Shown one piece after another: positions 1-5,711 of a stretch of DNA of 6,551 nt. This stretch comes from JBIKWN01 sp044376365 (lineage in GTDB: Bacteria > Bdellovibrionota_C > UBA2361 > JBIKWN01), in assembly GCA_044376365.1 (NCBI GenBank), contig JBILLA010000151.1, positions 1 to 6,551 on the forward strand, in the 5' to 3' direction. Numbering within the stretch: position 1 is the stretch's first letter; each line of letters opens with the position of its first letter. Below the pieces are notes generated by a model. The model searched no databases and was not told where the DNA came from. It saw only the letters and a list, made by a program, of their open reading frames with translations. The position numbers and the translations under genes were made by a program.

Positions 1-2
1 GC

Positions 3-1085
3 AATGTGCCAATGGTGCTCCAGTGGACCCATCCAGCAAATAGCGACACGGTATCAAGCGAAGGTGTTGCGCGTACCTTTAGCTACCTCACTGCAGAAAA
101 TAAGCTCACCTCTACTCCGTTCTCATCGCAAAAAGATCCTCGCACCACGACGCCATTGGCTCGATGGATTGCAATTTGTAACTACTATTTTATTGAAGCA
201 CTCATTAATCCCAATAATCCAACTGCCGTTGCACAGGGTAAAACAGGAGATACCTTCTTTGTGCAGGCTACTGGCGATGCACTTGGTGGATCCTTTCTTT
301 CCTACGTTGGACCAAAAGATATGGAATCACTCAAAGCAGTTGGTTTCTCTCTTGAGCGAAGTGTTGATCTTGGTATGTTCTCATTCCTTGCTCATCCTAT
401 CCTTGCGCTTATGAAGTTTTTCTATTCATTCATTGGCAACTATGGGCTGAGCATTATTCTCTTAACGCTCCTCATTAAACTTGGCTTTTTACCACTCACG
501 CAATCAAGCTTTAAATCGATGCAAGCAATGCAAGAGCTCCAGCCCGAGATTGCTGCACTTCGTGAGCGAGTCACGGATCCAAATATTTTAAACCAAGAGC
601 TTATGACGCTCTATAAAAAGCGTGGCGTTAATCCACTTGGTGGGTGCTTCCCGATGCTTATTCAGATTCCAGTGTTCCTTGGGCTCTATAATGCGCTGCT
701 CAACTCTATTGATCTTCGTCATGAAAAATTTGCTCTTTGGATCAATGACCTCTCTGCACCAGAGAGCTTGAAGCTATTCGGTATCGGCATTCCACTGATG
801 ATCCTTCTTATGGGCGCAAGTATGCTTATCCAGCAACTCACCCAACCATCAACTATGGATCCACAGCAGAAAAAAATTATGATGTTTATGCCCGTTATTT
901 TCACGGGAATGTTCATTCTGCATCCGATGCCCTCAGGTTTAGTGCTGTACTGGCTAACCAATAACCTCATCAGCATCGTCCAGCAGTATTCCATACGTGA
1001 AAACAGGAGGATATCACCGCTTCAAGCGACTGCGTATGCAAGCTTGATCATCTTTTCCTTTGGCTTCATCCTCACAAAGCTTTAA
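3..1085 (+). CDS. yidC: Membrane protein insertase YidC (Oxa1 family), 3' part, 5' end outside window
   Basis: YidC inserts and folds inner-membrane proteins, alone or with SecYEG. The frame is open to the left edge, so the 360 visible residues are the C-terminal part; the GTG at 6 is not a credible start. Residues 1-120 are the end of the periplasmic P1 domain (RWIAICNYYFIEALI resembles the family's GWIAMxQxYF segment). The conserved core follows: a membrane helix at about 143-166 with Lys159 where E. coli has groove Arg366 (Lys occurs in other bacteria), then the cytoplasmic helical hairpin at 168-210. NPLGGCFPMLIQIPVFLGLY spans 210-229. Further helices lie at about 261-280, 293-308 and 311-329 (FMPVIFT and PSGLVLYW motifs). 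Two features are unusual: a two-residue longer segment containing HP between MPVIFT and PSGL, and an extra hydrophobic C-terminal segment (341-358) where a basic tail is usual. The TAA stop lies 11 nt before the mnmE ATG. No jag/khpB gene lies between them. Confidence 0.96.
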   Translation, partial: NVPMVLQWTHPANSDTVSSEGVARTFSYLTAENKLTSTPFSSQKDPRTTTPLARWIAICNYYFIEALINPNNPTAVAQGKTGDTFFVQATGDALGGSFLSYVGPKDMESLKAVGFSLERSVDLGMFSFLAHPILALMKFFYSFIGNYGLSIILLTLLIKLGFLPLTQSSFKSMQAMQELQPEIAALRERVTDPNILNQELMTLYKKRGVNPLGGCFPMLIQIPVFLGLYNALLNSIDLRHEKFALWINDLSAPESLKLFGIGIPLMILLMGASMLIQQLTQPSTMDPQQKKIMMFMPVIFTGMFILHPMPSGLVLYWLTNNLISIVQQYSIRENRRISPLQATAYASLIIFSFGFILTKL

Positions 1086-1096
1086 TATTGTAAGTG

Positions 1097-2476
1097 ATGT
1101 CCCATACGACAACCACGATCGCTGCCCTCGCAACGGCGCCGCAGCCTGCCGGCATTGCGGTTGTTCGTGTCAGCGGCCCGCGTGCACGAACTGCAATTCA
1201 CGCAATTTTCCGAGGTCGTAATGACCCAACGGATCGTCCCCGTGAAATGCTCTACGGTAAGATCATTGATGCAGAGAGTCATGAAGAGATCGATGCTGCA
1301 CTGTGTGTCTTTATGCCTGGTCCACACTCGTTTACTGGTGAAGATGTTGCTGAGTTTCAATTTCATGGCAGCCCGCTCCTTGTAGAAAAAGTGCTCCGCT
1401 CACTGTTTGCCTGCGGCATGACTCCAGCAGAACCTGGTGAATTTACTAAGCGTGCTTTTCTTAATGGAAAACTCGATCTTATCCAAGCCGAAGCAGTCGC
1501 TGATGTGATCAATGCCACCAATGAACGAGCACTTACCCTTGCAAGTGAACAGCTCAGTGGTCACCTCAGTAGTGTTATTGATTCTTTAGGTGAGCCGCTT
1601 CGAAATATTCTTGCGGAACTTGAAGCACATATCGATTTCCCTGAAGAAGATATTGAACCAAGTTCACTCGAACGTATGCGACTTGAAATTGAGCGAGGCA
1701 GAGATCTCATGAGCGAGCTGCTCTCTACGTTTCGCTATGGTCAGACAGTCAAAGATGGTTTTCGTGTACTCCTGTGCGGCAGGCCAAATGTAGGCAAATC
1801 AAGTCTTCTTAATCTCCTCCTGCAACGAGAGCGCGCCATCGTAACTCCGATTCAGGGTACAACACGAGATACTATTGAAGAGAGCTGTAACCTCGGTGGG
1901 TACTCCTTCATACTTTGTGACTCTGCTGGGCTTCGTGATACCGATGATGTTGTTGAGAAAATCGGTGTCTCGTTAACAAAAGCAAAAATGGATTGGGCAG
2001 ACCTTATCCTGTTTATCACTGATGCTTCGGATGCTTCTGATGAGTGGAAAGAAGTGCTCGAAGAACTTCGTGGACGAGGGAAACCTGTCTGGATGGTCAC
2101 CAATAAAATTGATCTCAATCCTCAAGCAGTTGGTGCGCTTTTTTGCGACTCTACCGTTTGTCAGCAAAACATCTACCTATCTGCTAAAACAAAAAATGGG
2201 TTTGCTAACCTTGTCACTGAACTGATAGAGGCGGTTAAAAATACTGGGCATGCGAGCGCAGACAGTTCACTCGTTATTACCAACGAACGACAGCGCAACT
2301 GTCTCTATCAGGCCCAGCAAGCTCTGCATCGGGTTGTCGAGGATGCATCGTTGCCTCTAGAAATTATCAGTGAAAATGTACGGGTAGCTCTTGGCTCTCT
2401 TGCGGAGCTTGTTGGAAAAACAACTACCGAAGATATTTTAGGCAGGATATTTTCTAAGTTTTGTATTGGTAAATAA
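1097..2476 (+). CDS. mnmE: tRNA uridine-5-carboxymethylaminomethyl(34) synthesis GTPase MnmE (TrmE)
   Basis: MnmE works with MnmG in the cytoplasm to build (carboxymethyl)aminomethyl groups on wobble U34 of certain tRNAs, using a folate C1 unit and GTP hydrolysis. The 459 residues are close to the 454 of E. coli. The N-terminal folate-binding domain starts with TIAALATAPQPAGIAVVRVSG. The family stretch PGEFTKRAFLNGKLDLIQAE leads into the helical domain. The inserted Ras-like G domain has all motifs: P-loop GRPNVGKSS (from about 228), GTTRDT (254), DSAG (275) and TNKID (335), then SAK. The protein ends FCIGK; the C-terminal CIGK holds the catalytic-site cysteine of the family (Cys456 here). 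I chose ATG 1097 over the in-frame GTG at 1094 because it is the stronger codon; neither has a good Shine-Dalgarno site (only TAAG nearby). The 3' end overlaps the Memo gene by 11 nt. Identification is secure. Confidence 0.97.
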   Translation: MSHTTTTIAALATAPQPAGIAVVRVSGPRARTAIHAIFRGRNDPTDRPREMLYGKIIDAESHEEIDAALCVFMPGPHSFTGEDVAEFQFHGSPLLVEKVLRSLFACGMTPAEPGEFTKRAFLNGKLDLIQAEAVADVINATNERALTLASEQLSGHLSSVIDSLGEPLRNILAELEAHIDFPEEDIEPSSLERMRLEIERGRDLMSELLSTFRYGQTVKDGFRVLLCGRPNVGKSSLLNLLLQRERAIVTPIQGTTRDTIEESCNLGGYSFILCDSAGLRDTDDVVEKIGVSLTKAKMDWADLILFITDASDASDEWKEVLEELRGRGKPVWMVTNKIDLNPQAVGALFCDSTVCQQNIYLSAKTKNGFANLVTELIEAVKNTGHASADSSLVITNERQRNCLYQAQQALHRVVEDASLPLEIISENVRVALGSLAELVGKTTTEDILGRIFSKFCIGK

Positions 2477-3380
2477 TATCCGCACCCCTCAATTTGCTGG
2501 TCGCGTCTATAGCGCCGACCCCACGCTGCTCACTCAGGACATCGCTGAGATACTCGCGCTTGAGCCACTTGCCCAGGTACCAGACCCGAAAAAGCTTCGC
2601 GTCCTCAAAGTGCCTCACATTGACTACTACCGTGGTCATCGAAGCTATGGCAGAGGATATCAACTACTCAAAGATGCAGCTTTTGATGTGATCTTTCTTA
2701 TGGGAACCTCGCATCAACTTGGATCCTCACTATTTATCGGAACGGAATCACACTACAGTACACCACTTGGTACACAGCAAAGTGATGCAACAATTATGCG
2801 CGAACTTGCAGCACGCTATGGTGAACGACTCTTTCACGAGCAAACACTCCATACACATGAGCATTCACTCGAGCTTCAACTTCCCTTTATCACGCATCTG
2901 CTACCGAACACACGTCTTGTGCCTATTCTTGTTGGAAGCTTTCATCATTTCTATCATCTCGATCGACACACCGTAGAGCCCTATACATCCTTTCTCACAG
3001 CAATGACTGCACTGCTTGAAGTACTCGATCAGCAGCAGCTACGTTACGGATTTATTGCTGGTGTCGATATGGCGCATATTGGTGGATACTTTGGTGATCC
3101 AGGACGGCTGACCGATGAGCGTGCAGTGCATATTCAAAATCTTGACCAAGCGTACCTCGAGCATATCGCTGCAAGAGATCCCGACAAACTTTTTGCACAC
3201 TGTGTTGTTGATAATGATGCGCAGCGCATGTGTGGCCATGCAACAATGGTTACTATTTGTGACATTCTGGCGCGTCGCGGTGAGACGCTCACGCCATACC
3301 TTGCTGCATACGAGCAGTGTTTTACTGCAGATAATGACTGTCTGGTCTCAATTGCAAGTCTTGGGCTCTATACACGATGA
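2466..3380 (+). CDS. Memo family protein (AmmeMemoRadiSam system protein B-like)
   Basis: This is a 304-residue member of the Memo family, whose fold resembles that of extradiol (LigB-type) dioxygenases. Human MEMO1 binds a metal through His49, His81 and Cys244; the bacterial role is unknown. The corresponding residues are present: His51 in VPHIDYYRG, His83 in GTSHQLG, and Cys256 in RMCGHATM. THEHSLELQLPF (130-141) matches the family's DEHSIExxLPF, and GVDMAHIG with Asp201/His204 matches SSDFCHW. The family's N-terminal RPAVAGxFYP motif appears as RTPQFAGRVYSADP, just after the proposed start. That start is TTG at 2466, 11 nt inside mnmE; the frame opens only after a stop at 2439 and offers no ATG or GTG before the conserved motif. 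No Shine-Dalgarno site is well placed, so reinitiation after mnmE is likely. The usual named partners (AMMECR1, radical SAM) are absent from this window. The next gene is an amidase, overlapped by ATGA. The family call is firm, the function is not. Confidence 0.9.
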   Translation: MVNNIRTPQFAGRVYSADPTLLTQDIAEILALEPLAQVPDPKKLRVLKVPHIDYYRGHRSYGRGYQLLKDAAFDVIFLMGTSHQLGSSLFIGTESHYSTPLGTQQSDATIMRELAARYGERLFHEQTLHTHEHSLELQLPFITHLLPNTRLVPILVGSFHHFYHLDRHTVEPYTSFLTAMTALLEVLDQQQLRYGFIAGVDMAHIGGYFGDPGRLTDERAVHIQNLDQAYLEHIAARDPDKLFAHCVVDNDAQRMCGHATMVTICDILARRGETLTPYLAAYEQCFTADNDCLVSIASLGLYTR

Positions 3381-4450
3381 GCACCTATCTTCGCTTTTAT
3401 GATATATCGCCATCTGGCCCATCCTCGAGCGTCGAAACACCACTTCGTTTCTCAATCAAAGATATTTTTTCTGTAGCAGGCAATCCTTGTAGCTTTGGGC
3501 TGTATCCACCATTTCTTGAAAACGCCACGACAACAAGTCCATTCATCAAAGAGCTCAGTCAAAAATTTAAACTTATCGGTGCAGTGAATCTTTCACCGCT
3601 CTGTCTTGATATTGCACCATCAAATCCATTCTATGGCGATGGATCCATGACACCTGCTCAAGGAACACTCTATGGGTCTTCATTTGGCTGCGTCTTATCA
3701 CTCATGACTGATGATGCAGCTATGCGAGTCGACTTTAGCATTGGAAGCGATTCTGGTGGCAGTATTCGTGCTCCTGCAGCAGGTGCTGACCTTTATGGTA
3801 TGCGGCTTAAGAGCGATGCTGTATCAAAAGAACATTCTTTGCTCCTTGCAAGCTCACTTGATGGTGTTGGTGTGCTTACAAAAGATCTTGAAACGATGGA
3901 GCGTATCCTTGCAACTATATTGACGGGCACAACACCCGCTAGGAATCGTCTTGTCTACATTCCACACGAGGCAGAGCTTGTCACGCTCAGCGAAGCTACT
4001 CGTCGATCATTCGATTGCGCGGTAAGCGACGCTTCAAAACAGTATACTATAGAAGTATGTGATAAAGCTTTCTTTCATACCTGCTTTGAAATGAGGAAAC
4101 AGCGCATGCGCCAAGCGTTGCGTAGCGCGCTTTTTAGTCCTCAGGTAACACCATGCCTTACTAAACTTCCCCAAGCACATGCACTGCGCACATCACTCGA
4201 ACAGCACATGTCAGAAGAGACACCTGTAGGGCAGCCATCTTTTGACCAAAACGCCCTTCTGCTCCATCCAACACTGACTGAGGTAGAGCCGTTGAACCTA
4301 TTTTTACCAGCAGCAAATTTATTCGACCTCTACTCGCTCTCATTGCCCATGAAATCAAAAGGAATGAGTATTTGTATAAGTGGTTGTAACTACACTGAAT
4401 TGCTTGCTATCAGCAAACTACTGACTAACTCAGGAAGAGCTAGCGAGTAG
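3377..4450 (+). CDS. Short, divergent GatA-like amidase (amidase signature family)
   Basis: This 357-residue protein belongs to the amidase signature (AS) family, Ser-cisSer-Lys hydrolases that cleave or transfer amides; GatA is the best known member. The catalytic set is visible: Lys28 in FSIKDIFSVAG, the cis-Ser pair in YGSSFG (101-102), and nucleophile Ser129 in GSDSGGSIRAPAA. After the core, LLASSLDGVGVLTKDLETME (156-175) closely follows the GatA pattern FASSLDxxGPxxRTVED. The C-terminal end (LPMKSKGMSICISG) resembles the family's closing LP...GLPxGxQxxG. Typical members are about 450-490 residues with the Lys at about 60-80, so this one lacks most of the N-terminal helices and is trimmed in the C-terminal half. 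The spacing between the two catalytic serines is 28 residues, not the usual 24. It is probably a paralogue rather than the GatA used for tRNA charging. No signal peptide is seen. The ATG overlaps the Memo stop (ATGA), suggesting coupled translation. The substrate is unknown. Confidence 0.82.
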   Translation: MSTYLRFYDISPSGPSSSVETPLRFSIKDIFSVAGNPCSFGLYPPFLENATTTSPFIKELSQKFKLIGAVNLSPLCLDIAPSNPFYGDGSMTPAQGTLYGSSFGCVLSLMTDDAAMRVDFSIGSDSGGSIRAPAAGADLYGMRLKSDAVSKEHSLLLASSLDGVGVLTKDLETMERILATILTGTTPARNRLVYIPHEAELVTLSEATRRSFDCAVSDASKQYTIEVCDKAFFHTCFEMRKQRMRQALRSALFSPQVTPCLTKLPQAHALRTSLEQHMSEETPVGQPSFDQNALLLHPTLTEVEPLNLFLPAANLFDLYSLSLPMKSKGMSICISGCNYTELLAISKLLTNSGRASE

Positions 4451-4486
4451 GAATTCTTCGTATTCTCTATGACAAAAATTAGTATT

Positions 4487-4514
4487 TTGAATGCTTTGAT
4501 AAATTGCTTACCAT
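4487..4514 (+). promoter_or_regulatory. Weak sigma70-type promoter candidate in the gap after the amidase gene
   Basis: TTGAAT (4487-4492) and TACCAT (4509-4514) each match four of six positions of the -35 and -10 consensus, with a 16-nt spacer. The gap from 4451 to 4584 is AT-rich and is the only sizeable non-coding gap upstream of the small gene at 4588, so a promoter somewhere in it is likely. This exact placement is a guess. A start near 4520 would give an untranslated leader of about 65 nt. Confidence 0.25.
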
Positions 4515-4534
4515 TTGGCTGAATCAAAAGCTTC

Positions 4535-4554
4535 ATACCCCCTGATATGGGTGT
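4535..4554 (+). other. Small hairpin in the presumed leader of the 105-residue gene
   Basis: ATACCC (4535-4540) can pair with GGGTGT (4549-4554) through six pairs, one of them G-U, around an 8-nt loop. No T run follows, so it is not a normal terminator for the amidase operon. It lies about 30 nt before the start codon and leaves the ribosome binding site free. It may be a leader structure or chance. Confidence 0.2.
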
Positions 4555-4575
4555 ATTAACATCTTGCGATAAGCT

Positions 4576-4581
4576 AAAGGG
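4576..4581 (+). promoter_or_regulatory. Ribosome binding site of the 105-residue gene
   Basis: AAAGGG lies just upstream of two consecutive in-phase ATGs at 4585 and 4588. The spacing is too short for the first and near normal for the second, which decides the preferred start. Confidence 0.5.
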
Positions 4582-4587
4582 TTTATG

Positions 4588-4905
4588 ATGGAAAACAAAG
4601 AAAACTTCTTCGAAAAATTTGGACTAGAAGTAACAACTGGCGACGTTGAAGTTGGCGAAACCTATCCCATCTACGGCATGATTACAAAAGTGCTTAGTGA
4701 AGCACCTGGCTCTGTAATCGTTGAAATCAATTTCTCAATCAAAGCAACAATGACGATTCCAGATGCGCTTAAAATTGAGCTCCTGAAAGAGCGCGCTTTT
4801 GAACCTGGCATCTTTGTCTCAACTGTCACTGCAAAGGATGATGCGGGATTAAGCGTTGACTGCTCAACGGTGGTCTTCGGTAAGCGACAAGACTACGCCG
4901 CATAA
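4588..4905 (+). CDS. Small soluble protein of unknown function (105 aa)
   Basis: I do not recognise this family. The protein is small, acidic, and has no signal peptide or membrane segment, so it is probably cytoplasmic. Residues 1-11 are polar (MENKENFFEKF). The rest alternates in a beta-strand-like manner, for example GETYPIYGMITKVL, SVIVEINFSIKATMTI and FVSTVTA. One likely helix sits at about 65-75 (IPDALKIELLKERAF), and there is a single Cys in VDCSTVVFGK. A small beta-barrel or OB-like fold is possible but is only inference. AAGG at 4577-4580 lies 7 nt before ATG 4588, against about 4 nt for the alternative ATG 4585, so 4588 is preferred; the choice changes one residue. A 134-nt gap before the ORF and a strong terminator after it suggest it is transcribed alone. 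Its own ribosome binding site, sensible composition and terminator argue that it is a real expressed gene. Confidence 0.8.
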   Translation: MENKENFFEKFGLEVTTGDVEVGETYPIYGMITKVLSEAPGSVIVEINFSIKATMTIPDALKIELLKERAFEPGIFVSTVTAKDDAGLSVDCSTVVFGKRQDYAA

Positions 4906-4942
4906 CACAACAGATTTTCTCTTGTACTCAATACTCTCTTAG

Positions 4943-4971
4943 AGGATATCCGAAAGGGTATCCTTTTTTTT
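4943..4971 (+). terminator. Intrinsic (rho-independent) terminator after the 105-residue gene
   Basis: AGGATATCC (4943-4951) pairs with GGGTATCCT (4956-4964) in a nine-pair stem with one T-G wobble. The loop is GAAA, a GNRA tetraloop closed by C-G. Eight T follow directly (4964-4971). It lies 37 nt after the stop codon of the small gene and separates it from lepB. This is the clearest terminator in the window. Confidence 0.92.
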
Positions 4972-4999
4972 GATTGCGAAGGAGTCCGTTGCTTATATC
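4970..4999 (+). promoter_or_regulatory. Possible lepB promoter overlapping the terminator tail
   Basis: TTGATT (4970-4975) could be a -35 box. TTATAT (4993-4998), preceded by TGC as in extended -10 promoters, lies 17 nt further on; TATATC at 4994 is an alternative -10. Only 56 nt separate the terminator from lepB, so a lepB promoter must lie here unless lepB depends on read-through. A start near 5005 would leave a leader of only about 20 nt. The matches are weak. Confidence 0.25.
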
Positions 5000-5024
5000 C
5001 CTAGCATCTTCTACACTTTCTTGA
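4978..5024 (+). other. Shine-Dalgarno site with an 11-codon leader ORF just before lepB
   Basis: GAAGGAG (4978-4984) is among the best Shine-Dalgarno matches in the window, yet it is 43 nt from the lepB ATG. It is followed 4 nt later by TTG (4989), opening an 11-codon ORF (MLISLASSTLS) that stops at TGA 5022-5024, 3 nt before the lepB ATG and in the same frame. It could couple lepB translation if the transcript starts upstream. It may equally be chance; the start codon is weak and the spacing short. Confidence 0.2.
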
Positions 5025-5027
5025 CCC

Positions 5028-5654
5028 ATGGAAGCAATTGATACCGGCATGAAAAAACTCTGGCAAGAAGCTGTCTCGTTTATCGTGACCGTAGGACTAC
5101 TGCTTGGACTTGCATTCCTCATTATCCGACCAACATTCATCGAACCATTCCAAATTCCTTCATCATCTATGGTGCCGACTCTGCAAATTTCAGATCGCAT
5201 CTTAGTCAATAAACTAGCGTATGGTCTTCGACTTGCATTCATGACAGATACTATTACTGACTGGAAGCTGCCCAGCCATGGCGATGTGGTTGTCTTTACC
5301 CGTCCCGATGAAGCTGCCACACCTCAGAATGAATCTGAAACAAATTTTATTAAACGCGTCATTGGACTTCCTGGCGATATGGTGGAAGTGCGTGGGACAG
5401 AGGTCTATATCAATGGTGCACTGAGCTATGAGCCCTATGCTCGCTATAGCCGCGGTGGCATTGAACAGGGGAACTTTGGGCCTGATATCGTTCCGGAGGG
5501 ACACGTGTTCCTTCTTGGCGATAACCGAGACGACTCAAAGGACTCTCGATTTTGGGAGCAGCATTACCTTGATATGAAGCGCATTAAAGGCCGTGCATTT
5601 ATGATTTACTGGTCATGGGCGGGATTTGATCGTCTTGGAACAATTATACGATAA
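5028..5654 (+). CDS. lepB: Signal peptidase I
   Basis: LepB is a membrane-anchored serine protease with a Ser-Lys dyad that removes signal peptides from exported proteins on the outer face of the cytoplasmic membrane. The 208-residue protein has one N-terminal membrane helix at about 16-33, then the conserved boxes in order. Box B is PSSSMVPTL with catalytic Ser47; SDRILVNKLAYG follows as box C. Box D is FIKRVIGLPGD with general-base Lys109. Box E is GDNRDDSKDSR (164-174). It is shorter than the 324-residue two-helix enzyme of E. coli but normal for many other bacteria. The ATG at 5028 is the first after an in-frame TGA at 5022; ATG 5049 (MKKLWQEAVSF) would also leave the whole enzyme. Neither start has a well-placed Shine-Dalgarno site. 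The upstream terminator cuts it off from the small gene, and the next gene starts 57 nt after its stop. Confidence 0.96.
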   Translation: MEAIDTGMKKLWQEAVSFIVTVGLLLGLAFLIIRPTFIEPFQIPSSSMVPTLQISDRILVNKLAYGLRLAFMTDTITDWKLPSHGDVVVFTRPDEAATPQNESETNFIKRVIGLPGDMVEVRGTEVYINGALSYEPYARYSRGGIEQGNFGPDIVPEGHVFLLGDNRDDSKDSRFWEQHYLDMKRIKGRAFMIYWSWAGFDRLGTIIR

Positions 5655-5670
5655 TCTCTCTTTGAAAAGC

Positions 5671-5685
5671 GTCTGATACGCAGAC
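5671..5685 (+). other. Short hairpin between lepB and the ygfZ-like gene
   Basis: GTCTG (5671-5675) and CAGAC (5681-5685) form a five-pair stem with loop ATACG. There is no T run, so it is unlikely to terminate lepB transcription; lepB and the next gene may be co-transcribed. Confidence 0.15.
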
Positions 5686-5692
5686 CTCAAAC

Positions 5693-5699
5693 AGGGGAG
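5693..5699 (+). promoter_or_regulatory. Ribosome binding site of the ygfZ-like gene
   Basis: AGGGGAG is a good Shine-Dalgarno match, 12 nt before GTG 5712. The spacing is longer than usual, but no other start codon in this frame (ATG, GTG or TTG) lies closer, so it supports the GTG start. Confidence 0.5.
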
Positions 5700-5711
5700 T
5701 TTCCATCTATC

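Noticed and set aside
4..414. Alternative + strand ORF of 136 codons
   Set aside because: It overlaps the yidC frame, which matches a known family throughout. Its product looks like a frame-shifted shadow.
719..994. Minus-strand ORF opposite yidC, and other minus-strand ORFs (1082-1366, 1852-2118, 4928-5320, 5214-5504, 6108-6407)
   Set aside because: All lie opposite conserved genes or terminator sequence, show no recognisable motif, and have the composition expected of antisense shadows.
289..3646. Several GGATCC hexamers (near 289, 575, 857, 2720 and 3641)
   Set aside because: More than expected by chance, but all lie in coding sequence with irregular spacing and in different contexts; no repeat unit surrounds them.
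3377..4450. Calling the amidase gene a truncated pseudogene
   Set aside because: The catalytic residues are all present, the frame is uninterrupted, and both the N-terminal and C-terminal family segments are recognisable, so shortening seems evolved rather than decay.
4535..4554. Hairpin after the amidase gene as a transcription terminator
   Set aside because: The stem is weak, the loop is eight nt and no T run follows.
4989..5027. N-terminal extension of LepB by reading TGA at 5022 as a sense codon
   Set aside because: TGA ends the Memo gene at a normal C-terminus and no conserved gene here uses in-frame TGA, so the standard stop meaning holds.
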